Source: Platerodrilus igneus (lineage: Eukaryota; Arthropoda; Insecta; Coleoptera; Lycidae). Taken from it: a DNA stretch of 64,000 nucleotides. The stretch is taken from the NCBI GenBank assembly GCA_036346225.1, contig JARFIW010000170.1:8990501-9054500 (forward strand). Direction: 5' to 3'. Both the position numbers and the translations under genes were made by a program. The notes below the pieces were generated by a model. It saw nothing but the letters and a program-made list of their open reading frames with translations, was not told the origin of the DNA and made no database searches. Positions 12,573 to 23,758 of this stretch are shown piece after piece (position 1 is the stretch's first letter; every line of letters starts with the position of its first letter).

Positions 12573-13081
12573 GTGATGTTACACCTTTCGGATGAATTTT
12601 GATTAACGAATACAAGGCTTTTATATTTAAGGGTTATCTAAAGATCACAATAAGAAATCTCGATAACATCATTTGCATATTCTCAGTTGTTGTAGATTAA
12701 TCTATAACAATTGGATAAGGTATAAATTAGCACTAAGGGGTTCAGCAGTTCATTCCGATCGAGCTTTAATTACGATGTTAGTTCTAATTGAGGTTAAGTT
12801 CTGATTAAATTTTTATTAAGATATGCTCTAGTTTAAAGCTTTGAGAGATGTGATTCAAATTTCTGTGAACTGTCGATATAAATTTATATAAATTATTCAT
12901 AGTGCATCGATATTAGTTAATTGAAGAGATTAGCATCGTAGTGGTAAGAAGATAATACTTGTACTGTTAGAGAACCCGAAATAAAGCATTGTGAGAGCTT
13001 TTGGTAAATTGCATTGTAACTAAAAGTTGTTGAGCAAGCTTGTATAATATGTTTAAAAATAAAGAACTGTTGTTATTGCAA
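12573..13081 (+). promoter_or_regulatory. LTR-like promoter region with TATA, initiator and poly(A) signals
   Basis: TATAAATT at 12721 is followed by a perfect insect initiator, TCATTC, at 12750 (+1 A at 12752, 31 bases on). AATAAA occurs near 12980 and 13058. Promoter plus poly(A) signal within 350 bases is the U3-R-U5 order of an LTR. A TGTTAC start near 12573 and a CA end near 13081 are possible, but no matching target-site duplication is visible, so only the promoter is firmly supported. Confidence 0.45.
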
Positions 13082-15175
13082 ACAGAGTTTTCTCGCTTTT
13101 TACTGCCCGTGCAAAGTGACCGTGAACTGCTAGCAGGGCCGTGCAGTTTTTCACTCCGACCGCTACCGTCCCTGGATTCGTTTGTTCGAGTTTTCTTTTC
13201 TTTCCTTTTTTTTCTGTTCCCATTACTGCTACTCAGTTCTCAGTTTTGACACGACTTTCTTCGGGACTAATTCTCAAATTTCTGAAGTTTTCTCCTTTTC
13301 TCGTTCTCGGAGTCTGGCGTGTTACGCGTGTTACAACTTAAAATAGACAGTATCATGCATGTCTTCTGTCACTGTTTACTAAACTTTCAAGCATTGTCAG
13401 GGTTTCTAACACATAATTGAAATCAACCGCCGCATCAAATCGTTGTACTATAATTTAAAACTACTATTTTCGCCAAATTAGTACAATGTTTAGTGCCATT
13501 AACAATGTTAACATGTTTTATATTGTAGCATATGATATAAAGGCGTTGTACCGAGCAGAATAAAATGAAGTGCCGCACATTCATCAAGTTTGTACCATAA
13601 CTAATAACCTCTCTGATAGTTGTTAATTGGACAGGAAATACAGTTTTTCAAGATTTAATTAAATAATAGCTTTGAAATTACCTAAAATTTACTACGATTA
13701 TGTCGTTCGTAATAAGTACTCGGCGATAGTTTCTTCAAAATAATATAATTGATTATATAAATGGCCTCTTCTACATTATGTCATGAACTATATCATAAAA
13801 CTAAAAATAGGAGTAGGCTAGTCCTTGAAGGTAAATACGATTATTAGTATATGCTTTTAGCATTTACATCACAAGCCTAATATTAATAGAGATATAGAAA
13901 GTAATTTTGCGTAGTTAATCAGAATACATTAGTATGATTGACATACAGACTTCAGTTTCAGTATGAAAACACTTTTTGTAATTTGATAAAATTATCTATT
14001 GCAAGGTACGCTGATAGTGCATGTTTAAGTTAATCACTTACAATGACTGAAATAAATTATAGGTAAAAGTGGCGGAACACCTATTTAAAACATCATCTCT
14101 ATATATTATTCGTTAGAGAAGAATTTTTGTTGGAAGTATAGACAGGGTAACAACCAGATTGTACTTCTTTTATTATAATTATAAAGCTGGGAATTGCGCC
14201 TAAAACGCTCGTTGCAAAAATAAAGCCATCAAATGACTAAATTTATTAATCAAATATAAGAGTTCGAAAAGAGAAATGTAATTTTAATTGGAAAACAACT
14301 TGTTTACAATGCACTTGTAGTAAAGGAAAAGTTGATCTTTTAATTGGGTACAAATTATTAAACAAGCTAACTGTAAAAATACAAGCTAATTACATATTTT
14401 GGAAATTTTTAAAATGCAAATGTTGACAAACTTCGAAAACAATTTTAGAGAACGCGTGATATCAAATAAAATTTGTGTTTTCCCCAAGATTATGAAAATG
14501 AATAATCCGAGTTGGACGTGGGAGTGATTTTATTCTAAAATATATTTATATAGCTTCTAATTGGAAGAATGAGCGTTGATTATTCACGTAACGTCAAAAC
14601 GTTCCAAAAATATAAAATAAAAAATTTTCGGGAAAAGTGCTCTACCCTCTCCTCTTTCTTATTATTTTTTTCGACCATTGCATAAAAAGTCTAATTTTTA
14701 AGGGTTGAATCGCTACAAAAATAAGTGAAAGTTGTGCAGTAGATTTACATTAAAAAGATTCATCCAGTTTGTAAGAAATATTGAAAGTAAACCACCGCTT
14801 CGAAAAGCATAGAATTAAATTTGGAATTGAAATATCACAATGTACGGTAAATCTCTTACATGTAGACGTTTTAATCAGGTCTTTTCAAAAGCAATTTTAG
14901 TTATTTGATATTTGAAAATAACTTCCTACACAAATTTACTCTATTTTGAAAACATGTCAATAAAGTTTGTGGTGTAAATTCGTATTATAATTCATATGCC
15001 ATGGAATCACATTTATTAATTTTAAAGATTTTCTGAAAACCTTGGTAAGAAGAATCTGATGATTTTAAATTAAAATTTTATATAAAAAAGAATTAATGTG
15101 TGAGACTCTTCTGAACAATTTAGTACGAAAAAGTCGATGTCTTAAATGATTTGATGTGACAATGAATACATGTTC
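13082..15175. other. No gene recognised
   Basis: A pyrimidine-rich tract at 13180-13300 is followed by ordinary AT-rich DNA. No domain, RNA gene or repeat pair was found. Confidence 0.5.
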
Positions 15176-15177
15176 AT

Positions 15178-15690
15178 CATCTTTAGGTCTTCAGTCCTGG
15201 AACTGGTTAGCCGTGTACCTCCATTGATTCCTATTTTGAGCTAACCTACACATTTATTTCCCTGAAATTCACACATCCTACATCTTTCACTATATGTTTG
15301 CAATAGTTTGATCTAGGTCTACCTCTACCTCACCTTTTTTCCTACCTCTGCTTGTAACATATCCCGCACTATTCCCAAATACCTTAGAACATGTTCTGTC
15401 GTTCTATTTCTATTTTATTTTGTTTTCCACAGATATCTTTCTTCGCTTACTATTTCTAGAACCTCTTTGTTATTAACTTTGTATGCTCATGCTATCGTCA
15501 TCATACATCTAAAGCACCACATTCCAAAAAGCTTCGACCTTATTCCTGTCTGCTTCTCCTATGGTACCTATTTCATAGACGTACAGTGATCTGCTCCAGA
15601 CATTTTTTCCTTGTCTTCGAACATAGCAGCTGCTCTTTGTTGTTAGATATAGCCCCTTCTATCGTTTTCTAAATATATATTCTATTTCAC
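15178..15690 (-). pseudogene. RTE-like retrotransposon, 3' fragment 1
   Basis: Read on the minus strand, this is the C-terminal end and 3' tail of the same element as 15888-16455. The aligned phrases include the segment around MMKTSWTDKV and the terminal conserved GGACTGAAGA followed by a GATGATGA tail, a short-repeat 3' end as in RTE-type elements. Frames are broken many times. Confidence 0.6.
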
Positions 15691-15887
15691 CGATGTCCGG
15701 TGTTATATGAAGGGGGTTAAGCAACCTGCAGCTACCAAGATCCCTCAACAATTCGACATTTACCGAATAAATTCTTTGGCACAATCAACATTAGTGGAGG
15801 ATATTGCAAAACCAACAACTAGTTGTTTATAATAATTATGAGGTTTAAGTACAATTATTTTTTTTCGCCCTTAAGTTTTCCTTTTTA

Positions 15888-16455
15888 AAACTGGCTAGAC
15901 GTGTACCTCCATTGATTTCTATTATGAGCTAGTTTACACATTTCCCTGAAATCCCCACAGTCTACATCTTTGTGTATCTGTGCAATGGTCTAAGTCCACC
16001 TCTAGTTCTCTTTTTTCCTATCTGCGATTCTAATATATTCCGTACTATTCCTTCATGCGTTAGTATGGGACCTTCCATCTATCCTATTCTTTACTGTTTT
16101 CAATATATTTCTTTCTTCCCCTATCATTTCTAGCACCTCTTTCTTCTTAACTTTATCTGTCCATGATGTCTTCATCATAGGTCTGCAGCACAACGTTTCA
16201 AAGGCTTCTAACTTTTTCCTGTCCGCTTCCCCTACTGTCCAAGTTTCACAACCGTACAGTGCTGTGCTCCACACATGTTTGTATGTTTATGGTCTTTGAA
16301 CATAGTACCTGCTTTTTTCTTGTTAAATACAGCACGGTCTTTGTTTTATATCTTTTGCACTTTTCCTATCTTGCGTTATTTGGCTTTCTAGGTAGCAGAA
16401 ATCCTTAACCTCTTGTAAGTTCTCGTTTCCTATTTACAATTAAAATCAGATTAAT
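15888..16455 (-). pseudogene. RTE-like retrotransposon, 3' fragment 2
   Basis: The open segment 16274-16053 reads STALYGCETWTVGEADRKKL and then MMKTSWTDKVKKKEVL, a highly recognisable C-terminal region of endonuclease/reverse-transcriptase proteins of RTE-like non-LTR retrotransposons. The RT domain itself is absent, as expected for a 5'-truncated insertion. It lies in tandem with the fragment at 15178-15690, in the same orientation. Confidence 0.75.
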
Positions 16456-16894
16456 AATAGTCCGTTCTTCGGTAGTCTTTAATGAGCATGAGGATCATAA
16501 TAACGTACTGACACAAGCTTATAAACAAAGTTGGTGATCCATGAAGTAGATACAACGTGGTGAACTGTATGGAGTTGATGCCAGAACCTCACTGATGGAT
16601 GAAATCATGTTGGGAACTTGGGGTTGCCAACGGATGTGTAGATTTTTAAAACAACAATAATAGAAGATAACCGCTTCTATCACTGCTGGAGGCAAAGAGA
16701 TACGTGGAAGAGCTGATGACCAACGACAAACAATGTAGTAGCATTTATGGTATTACACGTGCACAGGATTAAACCTGTATACGGGATTTAAAATAGCTAC
16801 GCATACATGAAGTTTAGTTGTTCCGCTGTTCTCCTGTATTACCTCAGCGTAAAGTGAGCGCTAGAGGGTAATAGAAGAAAACCAACTGCAGTTT
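16456..16894. other. No gene recognised
   Basis: Moderately AT-rich sequence between the RTE-like fragment and the foldback repeat. No domain or repeat partner was found. Confidence 0.4.
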
Positions 16895-17350
16895 ACATAC
16901 TGGCAACCGAGAACATCACCCTCACGACACTATCAGTCAGCTAGGTCTTGTCAGCGGATCTACGTCGTGCCACAATTAGCCGTGGAAGCACCAGCTCTAT
17001 CATCGTCGCCGGCAGTCACTTCCTGTATCTTCTTTTGTGCTAATAATAATCCTTTATTAGTCCGTAATAACATTTGCTTAAATTAAGTTTATATATTTAT
17101 TGTGAAATAGACTCCACGTCTATCCCCCGTTTGTTCTCGTTGTGTTTATTAACACGCACTCGTGTTAATCTTGTATTTACGTTGTACTTCCTTAATTAAC
17201 TTACCATTTGTTCTTGTTTGTTGACGACGATGGCGGAGCTAGTGCTTCCACGTCTTATTGTGGTACGACGTAGATCCGTTGACAAAATCTAGCTGGCCGA
17301 CAGAGTTGGCGAGGTGGTGCTCTGGGTTTCCAGGTGGGGTCAGAATGTAA
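16895..17350. repeat. Foldback inverted repeat
   Basis: 16928-17012 matches the reverse complement of 17223-17305, with shared blocks GGATCTACGTCGT and CGTGGAAGCAC, and weaker matching continues outward to about 16895 and 17350. The spacer (17013-17222) is unrelated AT-rich DNA. This looks like a small foldback or MITE-type element, without coding capacity. Confidence 0.75.
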
Positions 17351-17383
17351 TTACTGATCGTGTAAATAAACAGAATGATTTGT

Positions 17384-17653
17384 GCCACTAGAGTACAAAT
17401 CACTGGTTGTGTAATGATGAAGTAATAGCGGTGCTGTCGAGATAAGAACCACCAACGGTGTAGTGTTTGAACCGGGATAACAATCACTAGGGTGTAATGA
17501 GAGAGTAATGTGTGTTAACCAGGATAACAATCACTGGTTGTGTATAGTGTAATTTAATTAGCGTAAGCATGTACGTAATGTAGTACTAGATGCTTGAATA
17601 ACAATCACAAGCGCACTAGTAGGTACTGTTCCTTGGATAAAAATCGACAAGGA
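17384..17653. repeat. Array of short hairpins with a shared loop
   Basis: At least four units carry the core GATAACAATCA or a close variant between complementary stems that differ from unit to unit: AACCAG/CTGGTT (17517-17539), GCTTG/CAAGC (17592-17612), TCCTTG/CAAGGA (17630-17653), and weaker pairs at 17471-17493 and 17385-17406. Loop conserved, stem sequence changing while pairing is kept. It lies directly beside the foldback repeat. Confidence 0.6.
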
Positions 17654-18845
17654 GCTGTTTATATGTTTTACCCCTTTTGATTCCAGACGTGGTTATTGTG
17701 ATCGGGGCAAATTGAATTACGTTCGTCTGGGTTTTTATGCCTGGAAAACAAGTTTTATGTCTGTTAACATTATCATACTAAGTGTGACAATCCGAACGGT
17801 GTAACTATTTTTAAACTCTGCAAATGTTTATATTTTGTGACCGAAATTGGAAGTGGATTGTTGTTCATCTGTGGGTAAGTAATAGGCCCTGCAATTTTTT
17901 TGACCTTATTCTTTAACAAAATTTAATTTAATTTTGATGATTCCATCCACAGTATATTTAGTGATACGAATATTTGTTACAGTCGGATCTCCTGCTTTGC
18001 GACCAAGTCTGATACATGAAAATCGAATAGTTGAGGACTGTGCACAGTTTTTAATAAAACTGTAGTCAAAATCGAATACTTCATAAGGAAATGGACGCGT
18101 TCGGACTTCTATAGACTTTGATGCAAACGCTTGATATGGATAACTCTATTCTTAAGTTTTCTTTCTATGGCACTGTGAACAGAGTGACGTTCCATTTGGG
18201 TGTCACTCGGTTCAAGAAACTTTGCACTATATGGATATTATGTAATATACTAAAATCAATTAAAGTGTTGCTTAAAATGTTATTGCTGCTTTGATATGTA
18301 CAACCGTTTGAAAAATTGTTATAGGCAAGGCATTGGTCAAACATAATCTCTCCAAGTAATCTATGATAAAACTGGTAAAGGTACTTGCAGTCAAATTGGC
18401 CGCAATTTCAATGAACCAATAACAGACTGCCGATGGGTCGTTAATTTATATGCAGTAAAATTGTGACACGTTATTTTTGTTTTAACATATAAAACACTGG
18501 CAGTTAAGTAAGGGCTGTCTCAAGATCCATTGTTAACCTTGTAATTTCACCTCTTGCTGGCCTTTCTTTTCTTATCTAGCCCGATTTTTTCTTTTACATG
18601 ATTCATGTACTCATTTGTATTAGTATTAGCAGCCGCATGACTACAGCATATACTACGCATATCCTTTTTTAAGATAAATAGAGAGATTTTTGGCATTGTA
18701 TGATTTTTCAAGGGTGGAATCTACAAACGGTTGGCTCATCCTCGTTCAAGTTGTAGTTACTATATAAACCAGTTATTCCGTAAAAAGAAGGTTTTAAATA
18801 TAATTTTGTTGTCTGTATGTGGAGCACATCACTGTATGGCTATGT
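17654..18845. other. No gene recognised
   Basis: Mixed-composition sequence without a recognisable domain or repeat partner in the window. Confidence 0.4.
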
Positions 18846-19235
18846 AATGGGGACAGTAGGACAAGAAAACAGTCTTCGGAATGTGGTTCTTCAGATGTAT
18901 GATGATGGTAACATGAACAGATAAAGTTAAGAACAAAGATCTTTTAGAAATAGTAGGGGAATAAAGATATCTGTGAAAACCAAAAAGAAAAAATAAGAGA
19001 AATAGAAGGATATGATACGTTCTAAGGCGTTGGGAAATAGTGCAAGAAATATTACAAACCGAGATAGGAAAAAAGAAAGGTAAAGGTATACGGTGACCTA
19101 GATTAGACTATTGCACGCAGATAGTGAAAGATGTAGGCCGTGAACATTTCAGGGAAATGTATAGGTTAGCACAGAATAGAAAATCAATGGAGGCACATGT
19201 CCAACCAGTTCCAAGACTGAAAACCTAGTGATTAT
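18846..19235 (+). pseudogene. RTE-like retrotransposon, 3' fragment 3
   Basis: Plus-strand copy of the same family as 15178-16455. It has a degraded C-terminal coding region, then the conserved phrase around ATGGAGGCACATGTCCAACC and GACTGAAAACCTA with a GATTATGATGA tail. It is inverted relative to the 15-16 kb copies. Confidence 0.6.
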
Positions 19236-19241
19236 GATGAA

Positions 19242-19440
19242 ATGATAGGACACATACCAAGGAATAAGGGAATAGCGAAACATAGAAGCAGAGAAGGAAA
19301 AAGCAGATGTGGATCTAGATTAGACTATTGCACACAGGTATTGAAAGCTGTGGGCTGTGGGAATTTCAAAGAAACGTGTAGGTTATCTCAAAATAAGAAA
19401 ATATGGAAATACGCGTCCAACCAGTCCTAGGACTGAAGCT
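19242..19440 (+). pseudogene. RTE-like retrotransposon, 3' fragment 4
   Basis: A second, shorter 3' end immediately after fragment 3 in the same orientation. It begins near MIGHIPRNKGIAKH, reads through DYCTQVLKAVGCGNFKETCR and ends in GACTGAAGCTCTAATGGTAATGATG-like tail sequence. Two consecutive 3' ends may reflect insertion next to an existing tail or a tandem duplication. Confidence 0.6.
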
Positions 19441-20080
19441 CTAATGGTAATGATGTTTCAGTACGCCTGTAATGAGATAGCAACTTGGATATGTTATTAA
19501 AAAATTATTAAGTGTCAACACTTTCCTGTCCATTCCAAGCCTAGAAGTGCGAGATCTGACTTCATTTTGAACTTCTTGACAGGATATCATACCAAATGTT
19601 AATTTTTATCCAAGATTGAACAGTGAAAGATTCCAAACAAAATGTTTCCAGGAATATACTTCTGCATACTTGTACCTTATTATTTAAACTTGTATCAAGT
19701 GGAAGGAAATAATATAAAGTGGCATCGCGTCTAGAGTCATTGCTAGTAGTTTTTCGTGATACATTGGTAGGTTTGATTAAATTTGCAATTTAGGTTTTTT
19801 TTTTGATACCAATCGAGATTATTCCAAAAATATTTAATAATAAGTAGACGGGATTTTTCAGTACAATTTCTATTTTTACTTTTTGTACAGAATTTGATTT
19901 GCATCTCTCTCTGAATTGTCTACACGTTCCAATTTTGCTGGTTGTATTTTGTAGTTTCTTGGTTTTGTAAACCGCAAGTATTCCTTGCCCTTCACTCTGA
20001 GTTTCTTGCTTTCAACTTCTTCCACTCTTTCGTTATTTTTACCCTTCGGTATTTTCTACTGAGGAGCAGCAGGAAGGTTA
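19441..20080. other. No gene recognised
   Basis: AT-rich sequence flanking the truncated 3' edge of the BEL/Pao element. The integrase homology fades near 20080, so the element's 3' end and 3' LTR appear to be missing. Confidence 0.4.
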
Positions 20081-20480
20081 AACACAAATTCGATTCCCCA
20101 ACACCTGCAGACGAGTGCATCAATTGAGAGATTTCACGAGAGACCCCAACGAAATTGGAGTCATTATCACAATGGATTTGAATACATTTGCCTCTTCGTG
20201 CAATAAATCGACGTAAAGCACCCAAGAAAGCGTCTGTCGACAAGTTGGACACTAATTCCAAATGGATAGCTTTAGTGCTGAAACAAATAAATAAGCAAAT
20301 GTACGCTTTCAATCATTTTGCGCCACGACACCGATTCATCGTGACAGAGAAAGGTCCATCAAAGTCGACTCCCGTATGCAAAAACGCTTTACCTGAGTTA
20401 ACCTAGAAGCTGGTAAAACCCCATGAGGGGGCATAAAGCCACATGGTTTACACGAAAACAACGAATGCAGGATTTCAAAC
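20081..20480 (-). pseudogene. BEL/Pao integrase core, truncated
   Basis: Minus strand. The catalytic-core segment reads AYICLFICFSTKAIHLELVS, then HCDNDSNFVGVSREI. The second Asp lies in CDNDSNFVG, as in BEL/Pao integrases (usually CDNGTNFVG). The preceding part (DGPF, RCRGAK) is in the same area but broken by stops. The third acidic residue and C-terminal domain are missing. Integrase would insert element cDNA into chromosomes. Confidence 0.8.
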
Positions 20481-20520
20481 ATTGCCGAATAGCCCTCTTT
20501 GCGGACAAGATCCAATAATT

Positions 20521-21072
20521 TTAAGTTAATAAAAATGGAGTTGTTCTATTTCCAGGATGTAAATGTCTTTCATGACAATCTAATATAATAATTTCAGTCA
20601 ACCGATGCGACCGAGGAAGCAAAATTGGAAATTTTGCATCATGCGATAACTCTGAATTACGTAGGCGACCGCCCACCCTTAACAAATCACGACTATCTAG
20701 AAACGGACTAATACTACGTAATTGTTTACTAACAAGTTTTCCAGTTTTATTATATGCAATGTCTTGGGCAAAAACGTTTGCTTGAACTCTTTTAATCGAT
20801 AAATGTATAGCCTCTTGTTGCTGAGCTAAAGACAAACCATCAGAATATGTTGAACGCAAATCCGCCGGACATTGAACATTACGAATGAAATGACGAATAC
20901 ATGTAATAATCCTACAAATTTTCTGCAGTTTTGAAAATTTATCCAATAACAAATCTAAGAAATTGTCAGGCATAACGACTCTTAACGACAGAGTACGATA
21001 TTCAACGTCCATCTGATATGAGTCAATAAGTTTTGGCAGCGACGTTACTGGCCATTCTTCGCTACGACGCAC
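20521..21072 (-). pseudogene. BEL/Pao RNase H-integrase linker and zinc-binding region
   Basis: An open stretch of 183 codons. It includes the characteristic DSRDLLRVGGRLRNSELSHD and ILLPRSHRLTEIIILDCHER, which carries the first histidines of the integrase HHCC zinc-binding domain. It joins the RNase H region upstream and the core downstream through frame breaks. Confidence 0.85.
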
Positions 21073-21090
21073 TAACCAGGAAGGCGCTGT

Positions 21091-21429
21091 TCACCATAAT
21101 AGATGATGAACCAACTCTGAAGTCCAAAGTCCACGTGAGGCACAATCCACAGGGTTGTCCTGGGACTTAACATGAAACCACGAAGATGGAGGAATACGTT
21201 CTTGAATATGCGAAATGCGATTACTAACAAATGTCTTCCACTTATGCGAGGAAGACCGAACCCAAGACAAAACAACAGTGGAATCTGACCACGCGAAAAT
21301 ACTACTAAATGATAAACTATCTGCATAAGTATTTTTGACGAAATCTACTAACTCTGCCCAGAGTACGGCAGCACACAATTCGATTAGTAGGAACAACCTT
21401 CGATTTTGCGCATACCTATGACATGGCAA
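21091..21429 (-). pseudogene. BEL/Pao RNase H
   Basis: A 112-codon open segment with LCAAVLWAELVDF, then IFAWSDSTVVLSWV with the catalytic Asp in WSDST, and FHVKSQDNPVDCASRG with the final Asp in DNPVDCASRG. These are the standard landmarks of the Pao-type RNase H, which degrades RNA in the RNA-DNA hybrid. Preceding sequence to ~21640 contains more RT/RNase H connection in broken frames. Confidence 0.85.
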
Positions 21430-21667
21430 TATTACCTTCTAAGTCGAACGAACGAAAATAGACGACAGCTACATACCCGGCTTCAGAAGCATCACAGAAT
21501 CCGTGCAACTCCACATTTTTAAAATTATTACATACGATGCGACGCGAAATCTCAATATTCGAAACCGCTGGCAATTCACCCAAGAAATGTTTCCATTCTT
21601 CTACGACTTTTAATGGCGGCTCTTGGTCCCAACCGAGGCTTAAAGGCCAAGGATCTTGAACTAAACG

Positions 21668-22084
21668 TTAAACGAAAAGTAGTAAAGGCGCTATCAAACC
21701 AAGAGGATTGAAAATTTTTGCGATAGCTGACAAAATATTATGCTTTGTGCAAGTGCGCTCTTCAGCGTTTAAGTTGTATAAAAATACACCTATAAGAGCG
21801 CGCCACGAAAGGCCCAACATTTTTGTTGAACCACTATATTTGTCTTGAAATGTAATTGCTTCCGAACTGGACAGGAACTCCTTCAAGTTGGACATCACTT
21901 CCGGGCAATTACTATTCCATCTTCTTAATTGAAAACCACCACTAGTGCAAATACTATTCAACTCACCAATTAATTTATTTGCAGCTTCATTCGAATTGCA
22001 TCTAGTAACTAAATCATCAACATAAGTATCGCTCGCCAATACCGATGACGCGAAAGCAAAATTAATCGATTCTAACCTTGCCAA
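21668..22084 (-). pseudogene. BEL/Pao reverse transcriptase, palm segment with YVDD
   Basis: Contains SDTYVDDLVTRCNS, the polymerase active-site YVDD of Pao-family reverse transcriptases, followed by GFQLRRWNSN and later IFNPLGLIAPLLL, which is typical of this family. Frame breaks separate it from the fingers segment at 22217-22483. Confidence 0.9.
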
Positions 22085-22216
22085 TTCTTGAACAGTACGC
22101 TAGGCAAAAAACGCGACGACGAAACTCCGTAAGTCACAGTATTTAATTTAAAGTCCATAATAGGATCTGACGGAGAAAATCTCCACACGATACGTTGATA
22201 ATCACAGTGAGTATCT

Positions 22217-22483
22217 TTAACCAAAAAACATTTGTTTCATATCAGCTGTAATTACGATAGGATGTACACGAAAGTGCAATAACAAAACTACAATGTCTTT
22301 TTGCTGAGCAGGGCCAATAGCCAAGCTATCATTTAACGAATTTCCAGATTGATACTGACACGAAGCATCGAAAACCACACGCAATTTGGTGGTAGCGCTA
22401 TCACTCTTATGTACAGCATGATGGGAAATGTAATACATCCTCTCATGAACCGATGAATTTTCAGGCGATTCCACTTGAGCCAC
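22217..22483 (-). pseudogene. BEL/Pao reverse transcriptase, fingers/palm segment
   Basis: Reads YYISHHAVHKSDSATTKLRV then VFDAS, followed by NSLNDSLAIGPAQQ and ITADMKQMF. HHAV, RVVFDAS, LND and ADMKQMF are classic Pao RT motifs, and the first catalytic Asp is in ADMKQMF. The span 22484-22770 holds further pol sequence in broken frames. Confidence 0.88.
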
Positions 22484-22770
22484 TGCTTTTGAAATAATCC
22501 TCCATAAATTTTTTATACTCAGAATACAATTCAGGATTTTTTAGCAAACGACGTTCTAAAGACAAAAATCTTTTAATAGCAATCGATCTCGTAGCCCACG
22601 GATGAGGGTTCAGAAATTTTAAATGGTAAGGACACACAAAACGACCGTCTTTGTTACGTCTTTAATTTTCCACAAATTCCTTTTCACACTTTTCTTCTTT
22701 AGGACAAACGTGTTTCTTGAAGGACATATTTTCTAATTCCAAAAATCGTTGAATGTCGCTGTCTAAGAGC

Positions 22771-23208
22771 TCACAACGACGTAATGGAATTATTCGTGGA
22801 AACGACCTTTCCCGTTAAAACCCAACCATAGATTGTTTTAATACCAACTGGCTCGTTAGCGACACTCCTACAAGATTCGTTCAACAAAACCCGAGCAAAG
22901 ATTTGAGCTCCGAGTAGCATGTCAATCTTACCAGGAATATTAAAATTAGGATCAGCTAAGGCCAAACCTCGAGTATGCGACCATTCCTTGACCCCTATAG
23001 ACGACGAAGGTAATTGATTACAAATGTTAGGTATAAAATAACAATCAATTTCATATGCTGGAGATCTTGATCCCGAGGGGCTGACTACACACGATAGTGT
23101 ACCAGACACCAACGACAAATTCAAGCCAAGTCCTTCAACAGTGACATTGGCTCTTCGTTTCTTTAAACCTAATTTCTGACGACACCTTTCAGCCATAAAA
23201 CTTTCCAT
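22771..23208 (-). pseudogene. BEL/Pao aspartic protease region
   Basis: A 145-codon segment beginning just after the protease active site. It reads LGAQIFARVLLNE with the second Gly-containing motif and GWVLTGKV at the end, typical of Pao proteases. The active site (IILDNG) lies at about 23210-23230 in another frame, so a frameshift sits between them. Confidence 0.8.
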
Positions 23209-23746
23209 CCGTTATCTAAAATTATACGAACAAGTTGCAATTTTCTTGTATAATCGAGCACCGACACCATTGCCGTAGCTAACAGCGTGGTTATATGTTC
23301 TAATGACGTCGAAATTAACGAGCTAGTATCAGGTTCTTTATGCACAACCGCCGCCGACAGATTGTCTTCACTAGGTCTACTAGTAGAAGTTAGTATAGGC
23401 ACCGCTCTCCGAGGAGACGCTGACCTTTGACGATGAGTTTGTCTGTGTGGAGACACCGATTTTTCTCGTTTATCGAAGTGAAGTAGCGAATTGTGTGACT
23501 GTTGACATTTTCTACACGACCAATCCAACTTACAATTTTTCACCAAAGGTGAAGTATTTAAACATTTAATACAAAGATTTTTACCACCTCAAATTTTTCT
23601 TGAGGGGTTTTATCGAGAAACTGCTTATTTTTATAAATAGGATGCACAGTTTTACACAAACTACAATTTTTACCATCATTGGTGGTCCCAACTAAAGAAG
23701 TTTTAGCCGAAGTGCTAACAAACTTTCCTTTTTCCTTTTGTTTCAC
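23209..23746 (-). pseudogene. BEL/Pao gag zinc knuckles and linker
   Basis: Two cysteine-rich clusters: NCSLCKTVHPIYKNKQF at ~23672 and KLDWSCRKCQQSHNSLLHF at ~23520, matching the paired zinc knuckles at the C-terminus of Pao Gag. A Ser/Arg-rich linker with SASPRRAVP follows, then the protease active site IILDNG. Frame breaks divide the two clusters. Confidence 0.8.
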
Positions 23747-23758
23747 GGAATCTCGAGA

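Noticed and set aside
12573..13336. Complete solo LTR
   Set aside because: Promoter and poly(A) order fits, but neither possible right end gives a matching target-site duplication.
17384..17653. CRISPR array
   Set aside because: Animal DNA; units are irregular in spacing and the repeats are hairpins with varying stems, with no cas genes.
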